Shown here: positions 33,642 through 41,764 of the stretch, piece by piece
How the letters are laid out: every line of letters starts with the position of its first letter
Position numbering within the stretch: the first letter of the stretch is position 1
Origin: Paludibacter sp.
GTDB taxonomy: Bacteria; Bacteroidota; Bacteroidia; Bacteroidales; Paludibacteraceae
Length of the DNA stretch: 45,226 nt
Assembly (NCBI GenBank): GCA_027450045.1
Contig: DAIDKM010000021.1
Coordinates: forward strand, 1-45,226
Direction of reading: 5' to 3'
Notes under the pieces: model-generated
The model's database searches: none
Told to the model about the DNA's origin: nothing
What the model saw: the letters and a program-made list of their open reading frames with translations, nothing else
Position numbers and translations under genes: made by a program

Positions 33642-35564
33642 ATGAAAACCTTTATGCTCTCTTTAACGTTGTTGATCGCAGCCTTGATGATCAATGTAAC
33701 CACCGCTTCTGCACAATGGAGCTATCAAGTAAACCCATTAACAGGTACCGGCGACCCAACTATGGTTGGCAAAGTACAATTTGTATCCTCTACGGAAGGA
33801 TGGATCAGCGCTAATGGCCCTAAATTAATGCACACTCTCAATGGTGGTGCAACATGGAATGTTGTTACATGTACCACCGACAGCGTCTTTTCCTTTTCTG
33901 ATCCTGCAGTAAACCTGCAATTCATCAATGCTTCCACAGGTTGGGTTCTTAAAACGCTTTCAACCAGTTCAACGGTAAATTTTGCGAATGCACAGGGGGC
34001 TGTGGTTTATTATACTACTAATGGAGGTAGTACATGGAGCAAAAGCACCATTGCCTCTGGTGCAGGTTTGATTGGTGTTCAGCTGCAATTTGTCGATGCC
34101 AACAACGGATTTGCAACTGTTTTCAATCCGACATCAAACACTGGATATCTTTACAAAACCACGAATGGAGGAGCTACATGGTCAACGGTTGGCTCAGTAT
34201 TATCCGGAACAGACGAAGTAGAACTTTTCTATTTTATCAATGCCACTACAGGTTTGTCACTGAAAATCAATGATAATCCGGCATTATTTCAAATCTCGAA
34301 AACAACCGACGGTGGTGCTACATGGGCAGCCCAATACACAGACAATACGTCTCACGGAATCTACACCATGGAGAGCTGTGGTGCCATGCAATTTATTGAT
34401 GCCAACAACGGCTGGGCAGTAGGACCAAACAGTCGGATTGTGAAAACCACGGATGGAGGAAAAACATGGACACCTGTCACGTCAAGCCTCACTTCAGGAT
34501 TAAATACGTATCAAAAATGTATGTATGCGTACGATGCCAATCACATTTGGATTGGAGAAGATGTGCCAAGTTCTATAACAGGACAAACAGCCTCTCATTT
34601 TCTGATGCATACGGCGGATGGTGGAACAACCTGGGCGCAGGATAACATTTCGCTTTCATCTTCTGCATTTAGTCTCTTCTTTTTAGATGGAAGTACCGGA
34701 TGGCTCACAGGCGATGATATTGGTTCGGTTACCAACAAAGGAGTTATCGCAGCCTATCATGACTCGGGAATTACTTTCTCAAATAGCTATTTAAACGGTC
34801 CTTGGTTGGCAAGAAATTTCAATCCCGATACCTACTTTATTTTTGATGGTAATGGCAGAATCACAGAAATGGGAGTTTATGGTGGTGTCACCGGATCGAA
34901 CATTGGGAACTATTCTGTGACATCGTATGGAGGAATTACAGGAAACATTACGATTGGAAGCACCAATTTTCCCTTAGCAGGACAATTTATTACCGCTGAT
35001 TCGATTAGCATTACTCCCGGCCTTGTCACCGGAGGGTCGCTTGCAAGAATGAGTGCGAACACATTGCAAGGCAATTGGACGGGATCTATAACCAATTATA
35101 ACAACAGTCTTGCATTAACGGTTAATTCCAATGGGAACATCTCAAGTCCAAGCAACCTGAGCGGCAGTTTGTTTACGAAGGACGGAGAAATGGTTGGCTT
35201 TATAAACGATACAAGCGGAGGAAGTTGTTGGAACATGATGCAATTAAACGGAACTTATTCCAATCAGACAATCGGTGGTACGGCAAAATCAAATTGCACA
35301 GACACTTCAGGAGCGATTTCGCTGACACTGAACACAACTCCGGTAACTAACACAGCAGTTTCTACCGTGAAGGTAAGCGTACAAAATCATCAAGCGGTAA
35401 TAGCCGGAATTAACGTGGGTGAAAAAGTGATGCTTTATTCTGTTCACGGTTTAATCTTAGAGAATCAAATAGCAAAGGCAGAAACAATAACAATCAATCT
35501 TCCTGCTAAAGGCGTTTATGTGGTACGCGTTGGGACGCAAAGCTTCAAGGTAGTAAACAATTGA
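33642..35564 (+). CDS. Secreted Asp-box/Ycf48-like beta-propeller protein with T9SS sorting domain
   Basis: The 640-residue protein starts with a signal peptide (MKTFMLSLTLLIAALMINVT, cleavage likely after TASA, residue 24). Residues about 30-370 hold at least five Asp-box/Ycf48-type repeats (TLNGGATWNVV, TTNGGSTWSKS, TTNGGATWSTV, TTDGGATWAAQ, TTDGGKTWTPV, TADGGTTWAQD), each followed by a FIDANNGWA-type strand, which predicts a beta-propeller. A beta-rich region follows (about 380-560). The last 70 residues form a type IX secretion C-terminal domain (MLYSVHGLILENQ...LPAKGVYVVRVG...SFKVVNN). It is therefore likely exported to the cell surface; the ligand is unknown. A strong terminator follows. 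Confidence 0.87.
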   Translation: MKTFMLSLTLLIAALMINVTTASAQWSYQVNPLTGTGDPTMVGKVQFVSSTEGWISANGPKLMHTLNGGATWNVVTCTTDSVFSFSDPAVNLQFINASTGWVLKTLSTSSTVNFANAQGAVVYYTTNGGSTWSKSTIASGAGLIGVQLQFVDANNGFATVFNPTSNTGYLYKTTNGGATWSTVGSVLSGTDEVELFYFINATTGLSLKINDNPALFQISKTTDGGATWAAQYTDNTSHGIYTMESCGAMQFIDANNGWAVGPNSRIVKTTDGGKTWTPVTSSLTSGLNTYQKCMYAYDANHIWIGEDVPSSITGQTASHFLMHTADGGTTWAQDNISLSSSAFSLFFLDGSTGWLTGDDIGSVTNKGVIAAYHDSGITFSNSYLNGPWLARNFNPDTYFIFDGNGRITEMGVYGGVTGSNIGNYSVTSYGGITGNITIGSTNFPLAGQFITADSISITPGLVTGGSLARMSANTLQGNWTGSITNYNNSLALTVNSNGNISSPSNLSGSLFTKDGEMVGFINDTSGGSCWNMMQLNGTYSNQTIGGTAKSNCTDTSGAISLTLNTTPVTNTAVSTVKVSVQNHQAVIAGINVGEKVMLYSVHGLILENQIAKAETITINLPAKGVYVVRVGTQSFKVVNN

Positions 35565-35606
35565 TTTTCGTTTGACTAAAATAAAGAGACGACCTATTGA
35601 ACAAAA

Positions 35607-35639
35607 GGCTGACAATCGAATGGATAGTCAGCCTTTTTT
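35607..35639 (+). terminator. Rho-independent terminator after the T9SS substrate gene
   Basis: GGCTGAC (35607-35613) pairs with GTCAGCC (35627-35633), extended inside by ATC/GAT after a mismatch, and is followed by six T residues. The T-run continues into the -33 box of the next promoter. Confidence 0.9.
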
Positions 35640-35667
35640 GTAAAATAGAACGCGATGCTTATCTTTG
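35637..35667 (+). promoter_or_regulatory. Full promoter for the 42-residue membrane peptide
   Basis: TTTG (35637-35640), 19-base spacer, TATCTTTG (35660-35667). The -33 box overlaps the end of the preceding terminator. The predicted start of transcription is near 35673, about 29 bases before the GTG. Confidence 0.75.
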
Positions 35668-35701
35668 CTTTTCGATATAAACCAACTTATCAGAGCACAC
35701 T

Positions 35702-35830
35702 GTGAAAAACGCGAAGAAGATACTTAAGAAGAAATCCAGACATGAAAGCAAATGGTTTCCCATTTTCTTAGCAGTTCTGATCTTTCTTTTTCTCTTTTAC
35801 CGTATTTTGCATCTCTACCATTATCGATAA
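35702..35830 (+). CDS. 42-residue single-pass membrane peptide, unknown
   Basis: This frame starts with GTG and encodes MKNAKKILKKKSRHESKWFP followed by IFLAVLIFLFLFYRILHLYHYR. The first 18 residues carry nine basic side chains, the next about 15 are strongly hydrophobic, and the tail is aromatic and basic. It is a classic small membrane peptide with a cytoplasmic basic N-terminus. No family is recognised. A complete promoter lies immediately upstream and a hairpin (35859-35895) immediately downstream, which is strong support for a real transcription unit. The GTG start is inferred; no ATG is available in frame. Confidence 0.6.
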   Translation: MKNAKKILKKKSRHESKWFPIFLAVLIFLFLFYRILHLYHYR

Positions 35831-35858
35831 GGTGTGCAAAAAAAGTCACAAAAGCAGA

Positions 35859-35895
35859 AAACCTACTTGTAACAATTTAGTTTACAAATAGGTTT
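35859..35895. terminator. Hairpin terminator between the small peptide gene and tRNA-Arg
   Basis: AAACCTA and TTGTAA (35859-35872, one mismatch or wobble) pair with TTACAA and TAGGTTT (35882-35895). On the minus strand a T-rich tail follows, so it fits best as the tRNA-Arg terminator; it could also stop the plus-strand peptide transcript. Confidence 0.65.
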
Positions 35896-35907
35896 CATTC
35901 ATCAAAG

Positions 35908-35981
35908 TGATCTCGTTGGGATTCGAACCCAAGACCCACAGCTTAGAAGGCTGTTGCTCTATCCAGCTGAGCTACGAGACC
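35908..35981 (-). tRNA. tRNA-Arg (anticodon TCT)
   Basis: The minus strand folds as a standard 74-base tRNA. The acceptor stem GGTCTCG pairs with CGAGATC (one G-T pair). The D-arm region reads TAGCTCAGCTGGATAGAGCA, the anticodon loop CTTCTAA gives TCT (complement at 35945-35947), and the T-arm has GGGTTCGAATCCC. The discriminator base is A and CCA is not encoded. It reads AGA and AGG codons. Confidence 0.96.
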
Positions 35982-35996
35982 GTTTTTTTAACACTG

Positions 35997-36028
35997 CAAA
36001 ATAAGCAAATTTCTCCCATATTGGCAAA
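35997..36028 (-). promoter_or_regulatory. Promoter for tRNA-Arg
   Basis: On the minus strand: TTTG (36025-36028), 20-base spacer and TTATTTTG (35997-36004), one mismatch from TAnnTTTG, 15 bases before the tRNA. Confidence 0.6.
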
Positions 36029-36048
36029 TGTTGCCGTACCGTCGGTAG

Positions 36049-36630
36049 TTACCACTCTTTCAACGCTTCATACAGTTGATGAATAGGCAACCCCATCACA
36101 TTGTAAAAAGAGCCATGTATCGTTTCCACAGCAATGTACCCGATCCATTCCTGCACGCCATACGAACCGGCTTTATCCATAGGATGATATTTTGCCACAT
36201 AATAACGAATTTCCTCATCCGTCAATTCAGCAAAGCGGACTTCACTATCGGCTACAAAATCGACTTGTTTTTCAAGGGAACGAATACAGACACCTGTAAA
36301 AACATGATGCACTTTTCCCGACAACTGCCACAACATTTTTATTGCGTCTGCTTCATCGGCAGGTTTACCCAATACGCAATTTTCAAGCCAAACAATAGTG
36401 TCGGCAGTAATCAAAATCGTTTTATCGTTGATTAAAGACTGATGCGCATCGCTCTTTTTTTTGGCTAAGTAAAGCGGAATCTCGTGGGCAATAAGCGTAT
36501 CGGGAAAACTTTCGTCCACATCAGGCAATACGTTTACCGCAAATGGAATGTCAAGCCCCCGCAGAAGCTCTTGGCGACGTGGCGATTGAGAAGCCAGAAT
36601 GATATTGTATGCAGTTAAATGAGAAAGCAT
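36049..36630 (-). CDS. maf: Maf-family nucleoside triphosphate pyrophosphatase
   Basis: Maf proteins hydrolyse non-canonical or methylated nucleoside triphosphates (dTTP/UTP type in many bacteria) and act as house-cleaning enzymes. The 193 residues match the family. The N-terminal IILASQSPRRQELLRGL is the signature (about 10-26), ITADTIVWLENCVLGKP (about 74-90) carries the catalytic acidic residues, and YHPMDKAGSYGVQEWIG (about 148-164) and VMGLPIHQLYEAL close the fold. It lies 16 bases after the UbiA-like gene and is probably in its operon. Confidence 0.94.
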   Translation of the reverse strand: MLSHLTAYNIILASQSPRRQELLRGLDIPFAVNVLPDVDESFPDTLIAHEIPLYLAKKKSDAHQSLINDKTILITADTIVWLENCVLGKPADEADAIKMLWQLSGKVHHVFTGVCIRSLEKQVDFVADSEVRFAELTDEEIRYYVAKYHPMDKAGSYGVQEWIGYIAVETIHGSFYNVMGLPIHQLYEALKEW

Positions 36631-36646
36631 CCGTTTTGAAATAAAA

Positions 36647-37657
36647 TTAGGCTGTTGGCATGATCATCAACCCGAAAAAGGGGAATTGGTAGGTTGTTGC
36701 TTGTAAAAAATAAAAGACAAGGCTATAACATATTCCAATCAACATGATGATTTTTAAGGTAGAAGCAGCACGATGAAAATCGTCAGGCATATTGGCTTTC
36801 AGTACCTGATAAACCACAAAACCAAACGGAAGGACAATGCCAATCAAGAAATAACGCATCGTTATAGAATCATTCGGGAAATCGATTTTCGACACAAAAT
36901 AGTAAAGTAGCAGCAACGTTACGATCATTAATCCATATAAAAACAATTTTGTACGCTTTATTCCCCATTTGATAGGCATTGTGCGACATTCCATTTCACG
37001 ATCTCCCGGTTCATCTTCCATATCTTTGATTACTTCACGAATCCAGGTCATGAGAAAAGCAAACAACGCAAACCCGCTTATCCATGTATATATTTTGGCC
37101 GGAATCGACGTCATGCTAATCAATTCTCCGTAGTGCAACGACAAAGATGCAACTTCAAGAAATCCCACAGAGAGTAATCCTATGGCCACGACAAAAGCTA
37201 CAATCAGATTTCCAACCAGAAACTGCCGTTTGTAACTGGAAGAATAAAACCAGAGTAACCCGATGAGCAAAAAGAAAATAATGGCCAATGAAAAAGAATG
37301 GACCATCCATGCGGCGCCAAGCCCCGACATTGCTCCAAGAAGCGTCAGGATAACATAGTAATTTATGGTGGCCTTTTTCGTAATCTTTTCACCCACAATG
37401 ATACTATTTGGCCGATTGATGGCATCAATACGTGTATCGAAGTAGGCATTAATCACATATCCTCCGGCAGCTAACAAAATCATAGCTGCAAACAAAAGCC
37501 AGAAAGCAACCTCTGAAGAAACCATTTCAAGCTGGTAAGGAATCAATAACGGCGTTATGACCCATGCATGCAAAGCCCATTGCAAAAAAGCAATGATCAG
37601 CAAATTCTTGGGACGAATCAATTGCAAATACGATTTTATGGAAAGAAAATCAATCAT
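36647..37657 (-). CDS. UbiA-family prenyltransferase
   Basis: The 336-residue integral membrane enzyme transfers a prenyl chain to an acceptor. Eight or nine hydrophobic helices are visible. The first aspartate-rich motif NAYFDTRIDAINRP is at about 70-83 and the second, REVIKDMEDEPGDREM, at about 207-222; both bind the magnesium-diphosphate. I recall Bacteroidales relatives named geranylgeranylglycerol-phosphate geranylgeranyltransferase, but the real acceptor is uncertain, as menaquinone or heme pathways use similar proteins. Its start overlaps the stop of the DUF4834 gene by four bases, so they are coupled. Confidence 0.9.
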   Translation of the reverse strand: MIDFLSIKSYLQLIRPKNLLIIAFLQWALHAWVITPLLIPYQLEMVSSEVAFWLLFAAMILLAAGGYVINAYFDTRIDAINRPNSIIVGEKITKKATINYYVILTLLGAMSGLGAAWMVHSFSLAIIFFLLIGLLWFYSSSYKRQFLVGNLIVAFVVAIGLLSVGFLEVASLSLHYGELISMTSIPAKIYTWISGFALFAFLMTWIREVIKDMEDEPGDREMECRTMPIKWGIKRTKLFLYGLMIVTLLLLYYFVSKIDFPNDSITMRYFLIGIVLPFGFVVYQVLKANMPDDFHRAASTLKIIMLIGICYSLVFYFLQATTYQFPFFGLMIMPTA

Positions 37658-37890
37658 GGGTTATGCTGATTCATTTCATCTTCTTTGATTTCTTCAAAAT
37701 CAACATACTCACCCTCTTCTTTGGTAAACACTTTACGTGAAGCCTTCATGTCAGAGTCCTCTTGACGTGTTTCATTTCCGTTCCTGTGTCGTCCAATATG
37801 AAAAATTGCACCAAAAAAACGCAAAATAGAACTAACAACAAAGAGAGCGAAAAACAAAAATATCAGCAGCAGAAAAAATATAAAACTCAT
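37654..37890 (-). CDS. DUF4834 small membrane protein
   Basis: The 78-residue protein has one N-terminal membrane helix (FIFFLLLIFLFFALFVVSSI), an arginine/histidine-rich middle and an acidic tail (EEGEYVDFEEIKEDEMNQ). It matches DUF4834, found in Bacteroidota. The stop codon overlaps the start of the UbiA-like gene (ATGA), so translation is coupled. A small partner or assembly factor of that enzyme is a reasonable guess but unproven. Confidence 0.82.
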   Translation of the reverse strand: MSFIFFLLLIFLFFALFVVSSILRFFGAIFHIGRHRNGNETRQEDSDMKASRKVFTKEEGEYVDFEEIKEDEMNQHNP

Positions 37891-38019
37891 AAATAATATA
37901 AGTTCGTGTCAATCAACTCAGTTTAATAGATACCGGATCTTAAGACACTTCGTTTAACATATCCTGCCGTGGTGGCAGAGACGTTATTTACAATGAGAAA
38001 TTCAAATTATGACAACGGT

Positions 38020-39135
38020 TTATTCATCCCATTCATATTCTGCTTCATCGTTATCCCCCGATACTTCCAAATCGGGTTCAATCTCATGCTTGGGCAGAAT
38101 GACATTGGTTGGCAAATGATGGCTCAATGTCATCACACGATTGGCTTCATCATTTAACTCTTCCCACAACATATCTTTCAGTGTTTGAATGCCAAAGCCG
38201 GTGATAGAAGAAATAAAGAGGTGTTTCACATCCGGCAAATTGCTTTCCATCTCAGCCATCAATTCGTCATCCAACAAATCAGCTTTTGTAATGGCAAGAA
38301 TTCGTTGTTTGTCGAGCAAATCGGGATTAAACTCTTTCAATTCATTCAACAAAATGGCATACTCTTCCGCAATGTTTTTTGAGTCGGCGGCAATCATGAA
38401 AAGTAGAATGGCATTACGTTCTATATGACGTAAGAACCGAAGACCTAACCCTCGTCCTTCATGTGCACCTTCTATGATTCCGGGAATATCGGCCATCACA
38501 AACGATTGGTTGTCGCGATGTGCCACAATGCCCAAATTCGGAACTAATGTAGTAAAAGGATAATTGGCTATTTCCGGTTTTGCAGCAGTAATAGTTGCCA
38601 ACAAAGTCGATTTGCCGGCATTGGGATAACCCACCAAGCCAACATCAGCCAAAACTTTAAGCTCTAAAATCACCGCTCTTTCAACACGAGGCTCGCCGGG
38701 TTGTGCAAAACGAGGAGTTTGATTGGTTGCCGTTCTAAAATGCCAGTTTCCCTGACCGCCGCGCCCACCACTGATCAAGATCACTTCCTGACCATCTTCG
38801 GCAACATCGCAAATAAATTCGCCTGTTTCCGCATCGTGAACCACAGTGCCACAAGGGACTTCAATTATTTTATCTTCGCCGTCTTTTCCGAAACTACGAC
38901 TGCTACTTCCGGCACCGCCATCGCCGGCAAAAATGTGACGCGCATATTTGAGGTGAATCAACGTCCAGTAATTTTTCTTAGCACGTAGTATCACATGACC
39001 TCCACGACCACCGTCGCCGCCATCGGGACCACCTTTTTGAACAAATTTTTCGCGGTGAAAATGCATGGAGCCAGCTCCACCTTTTCCTGACCGGCAAAAA
39101 ATCTTGACGTAATCCACAAAGTTTGTTTCAGCCAT
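38020..39135 (-). CDS. obgE: GTPase Obg
   Basis: Obg is an essential GTPase linked to 50S ribosome assembly. The 371 residues have the glycine-rich OBG domain (about 1-160; [20 protein letters not shown] near 14-33, [11 protein letters not shown]), then the G domain with G1 GYPNAGKST (about 169-177), switch [18 protein letters not shown] (about 215-230) and NKxD-like ITKAD (about 287-291). The C-terminal tail is acidic ([13 protein letters not shown]). It is 83 bases downstream of hisD on the same strand. Confidence 0.95.
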   Translation of the reverse strand: MAETNFVDYVKIFCRSGKGGAGSMHFHREKFVQKGGPDGGDGGRGGHVILRAKKNYWTLIHLKYARHIFAGDGGAGSSSRSFGKDGEDKIIEVPCGTVVHDAETGEFICDVAEDGQEVILISGGRGGQGNWHFRTATNQTPRFAQPGEPRVERAVILELKVLADVGLVGYPNAGKSTLLATITAAKPEIANYPFTTLVPNLGIVAHRDNQSFVMADIPGIIEGAHEGRGLGLRFLRHIERNAILLFMIAADSKNIAEEYAILLNELKEFNPDLLDKQRILAITKADLLDDELMAEMESNLPDVKHLFISSITGFGIQTLKDMLWEELNDEANRVMTLSHHLPTNVILPKHEIEPDLEVSGDNDEAEYEWDE

Positions 39136-39218
39136 CTGCTTTTTGTAATAATGTAATTGATCCGCGGAATCTTATCCGTTCTATTTCAATAAAAATCAAT
39201 GCAAATAAAGCGTTCGCA

Positions 39219-40538
39219 TTAATGCCTCCATGACAAATCATCTTCTTCTTCGCGATATACACGTTCCAAACGAACTTCTACGGCATTTTTGTGCGCCATT
39301 AACTGTTCGTGCTCAGCCATTATTTCAATGGCATTACTCAACATCATTAATCCGTCACGTGACAATTCCTGAAAAGAGATTTTTTTGGTAAAACTATCCA
39401 ATGTAATGCCGCTATACGCTTTTGCAAATCCATTGGTAGGCAACGTGTGATTTGTTCCCGAAGCGTAGTCTCCGGCGCTTTCAGGACTGTAATCGCCCAG
39501 AAAAACTGATCCGGCATTGACAATACGTTCACCTACCACGGTGTAATTTTTTGTCATAATGATCAAATGCTCAGGAGCATATTCGTTGACCATGGAAATT
39601 GCATCTTCTATCTTGGGAATAAAAATAATCTTACTGTTTTCCAACGCTTTTTTTGCCAAATCTTTTCGGGGAAGCAATTCCAATTGTATTTCAAGTTCAC
39701 TCAAAACAGATTCAATCAATCCTTCATCTACCGTAAATAAAATTGATTGGCTATCAACTCCATGCTCAGCTTGCGACAACAAATCGGCAGCAATATATTT
39801 AGGACGGGCAGCAGCATCTGCTAAAATAGCCACTTCTGAAGGGCCGGCTGGCATGTCAATGGCTACTTCTTTCAAACTTACCAACTGTTTTGCAGCAGTA
39901 ACATATTGATTACCAGGCCCAAAAATTTTATATACTTTTGGTACGCTTTTCGTTCCATATGCCATCGCTGCAATTGCCTGAGCACCGCCAATTTTAAAAA
40001 TCTTCGTCACTCCGCATAGTTGAGCAGCGAAAAGCACAGCATCGGGAACTTTACCTTCATTGTTGGGAGGCGTGCATAAGACAATTTCTTCACAGCCTGC
40101 AATTTGTGCAGGAATTGCTAACATAAGTACCGTGGAAAAAAGTGGCGCCGTACCTCCCGGAATGTATAATCCCACTTTTTGGATAGGTACTCGTTTCTGC
40201 CAACAACGCACTTGAGGAATCACTTCCATGTAAGGCAATTCAGCTTCTTGCGCTTCGTGAAATTTCTGAATATTTCGTTTTGCTTGCGTTATTGCTTCTT
40301 TCAATTGATGCGGAATTTTCGTGATAGCATCTTGAATTTCTTCTGTTGTCACTTGCAAGGTTTCGAGCAAAACGTGATCAAATTGTTGTTCATAAGCAAT
40401 AAGCGCTTCATCACCCTTTTCGCGAACAGTATCTAAAATTGGCTGTACTACAGAAAACAAACGCGTGGTGTCAATGGCAGGACGTTGCAAAAGCGACTTC
40501 CAACTATCGACAGCGGGATTTTTAATAATTTGAATCAT
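39219..40538 (-). CDS. hisD: Histidinol dehydrogenase
   Basis: HisD oxidises histidinol twice to histidine, the last steps of the pathway, using zinc and NAD. The 439 residues match. VGLYIPGGTAPLFSTVLMLA (about 117-136), KIFGPGNQYVTAAKQLV (about 203-219), IDMPAGPSEVAILAD (about 227-241), the zinc and catalytic AEHGVDSQS (about 256-264) and YAPEHLI (about 323-329) are clear. It lies 41 bases after hisG. The genes that usually follow (hisC, hisB) are absent; obgE comes next. Confidence 0.95.
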   Translation of the reverse strand: MIQIIKNPAVDSWKSLLQRPAIDTTRLFSVVQPILDTVREKGDEALIAYEQQFDHVLLETLQVTTEEIQDAITKIPHQLKEAITQAKRNIQKFHEAQEAELPYMEVIPQVRCWQKRVPIQKVGLYIPGGTAPLFSTVLMLAIPAQIAGCEEIVLCTPPNNEGKVPDAVLFAAQLCGVTKIFKIGGAQAIAAMAYGTKSVPKVYKIFGPGNQYVTAAKQLVSLKEVAIDMPAGPSEVAILADAAARPKYIAADLLSQAEHGVDSQSILFTVDEGLIESVLSELEIQLELLPRKDLAKKALENSKIIFIPKIEDAISMVNEYAPEHLIIMTKNYTVVGERIVNAGSVFLGDYSPESAGDYASGTNHTLPTNGFAKAYSGITLDSFTKKISFQELSRDGLMMLSNAIEIMAEHEQLMAHKNAVEVRLERVYREEEDDLSWRH

Positions 40539-40579
40539 ATGAATAATATCAGTAAAACAAATAATTACGAGGTAATGGT

Positions 40580-41431
40580 CTAAAGAATCATTTTTTCGAT
40601 CGGAATAACTAAAATTCCTTCAGCACCCATCGCTTTCAATTTTCCAATAATTTCCCAAAACCGTTTTTCGTCCAAAACAGAATGAATTGAACTCCAGCCT
40701 TCTTTGGCCAATGGCATAATAGTCGGACTTTTCATGCCGGGCAATACGGCAATGATATTATCCAATTGATCATTGGGCGCATTGAGCAAAACATATTTTT
40801 TCCCTTCGGCAGTTTGTACCGCATCAATACGAAACAAAAGTTCATCAAGGATGGTTTGCTTTTCAGCCGACAAACCGGGGGTGCCAATCAGCACTGCTTC
40901 CGATTTCATAATCACTTCAACTTCTTTCAAATGATTGCTAACCAATGTGCTTCCTGAACTTACAATATCAAAAATCGCATCAGAAAGTCCAATACTTGGA
41001 GCAATTTCCACAGAACCTGTGATGATATGCGTATGAGCATGAATTCCTTTTTGAGCAAAAAAAGTGTTGAGAATATGTGCGTATGACGTCGCAATTTTTT
41101 TGCCTTCAAACCATTGAAGTCCTGTATAGGATTCTTCTTTGGGAATCGCCAGCGAAAGTCGGCATTTGCTAAAGCCTAATCGTTTCTCAATGTTCGCTTC
41201 GACCGCACGTTCCACAAACTCATTTTCGCCTACAATACCCACATCGGCAATCCCGTCAGCAACGGATTGAGGAATGTCATCATCCCGTAAAAACAAAACT
41301 TCAATCGGAAAATTAGAAGCCGGAATCAATAACGTGCGTTTTGCACTGCCAAGTTTAATACCTATTTCCGAAAAAAGAAACATGGTATCTTCGTATAAAC
41401 GACCTTTGGATTGAACTGCAATTCGTAGCAT
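40580..41431 (-). CDS. hisG: ATP phosphoribosyltransferase (long form)
   Basis: HisG catalyses the first step of histidine synthesis and is inhibited by histidine. The 283 residues match the long form with a C-terminal regulatory domain. LRIAVQSKGRLYEDTM starts the catalytic part, then VADGIADVGIVGENEF (about 56-71), IATSYAHILNTFF and the phosphate-binding GSVEIAPSIGLSDAIFDIVS (about 147-166). The C-terminal domain (about 205-283) contains VLLNAPNDQLDNIIAVLPGM and VIPIEKMI. ATG 41431 is the family start; the open frame runs 37 codons further into the leader. Confidence 0.94.
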   Translation of the reverse strand: MLRIAVQSKGRLYEDTMFLFSEIGIKLGSAKRTLLIPASNFPIEVLFLRDDDIPQSVADGIADVGIVGENEFVERAVEANIEKRLGFSKCRLSLAIPKEESYTGLQWFEGKKIATSYAHILNTFFAQKGIHAHTHIITGSVEIAPSIGLSDAIFDIVSSGSTLVSNHLKEVEVIMKSEAVLIGTPGLSAEKQTILDELLFRIDAVQTAEGKKYVLLNAPNDQLDNIIAVLPGMKSPTIMPLAKEGWSSIHSVLDEKRFWEIIGKLKAMGAEGILVIPIEKMIL

Positions 41432-41504
41432 GGAAATAAAATAGGGGATTAAATACTTTGTTATTTGAGTGGGAGAATGAATATTTTCTATATGATGAAA
41501 GAAT

Positions 41505-41641
41505 AAAAAAGGCCTACCGACAAGCCGACAAGCCACATTCAATCATAAATATATTCCTCTAAAACCTACCGTTTTCGAGTAGGTTATTGATGATGCTCTG
41601 GGCACAATGAAACAATCAACTTTATGTGGTTTAATGTGGCT
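41505..41641 (-). promoter_or_regulatory. Attenuator-like structured leader of hisG-hisD
   Basis: On the minus strand the leader contains, in order: AGCCACATT (41641-41633); two consecutive His codons within a TTG-started 11-codon frame ending in TAA; a strong hairpin AACCTAC/GTAGGTT (41585-41579 with 41569-41563, extended by CG/CG around TTTT); AATGTGGCT (41539-41531), complementary to the first segment; and a GGCT...GGCC element with two copies of GCTTGTCG ending in six T residues (41510-41505). The GGTAGG of the last element could also pair with the CCTAC of the hairpin. These mutually exclusive pairings suggest transcription attenuation. Confidence 0.5.
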
Positions 41642-41642
41642 A

Positions 41643-41650
41643 CAAAAGTA
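41643..41650 (-). promoter_or_regulatory. -7 promoter element for the hisG leader
   Basis: TACTTTTG on the minus strand (TAnnTTTG). Transcription would start around 41636-41639, about 205 bases before hisG. Confidence 0.55.
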
Positions 41651-41764
41651 ATCATTTTTCATCAATTAACCCTTAGCTGATATGTCAAAATATTGAAATA
41701 CAGTTCACAGGCTCTATTCGTTCAAAAACAGTTGTTTATCCGATTGCACTAAAACTGCCAATCT

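Noticed and set aside
41587-41622. Full histidine leader peptide
   Set aside because: Only two His codons occur together and the start would be TTG, so a true leader peptide is not claimed; only the RNA structures are reported.
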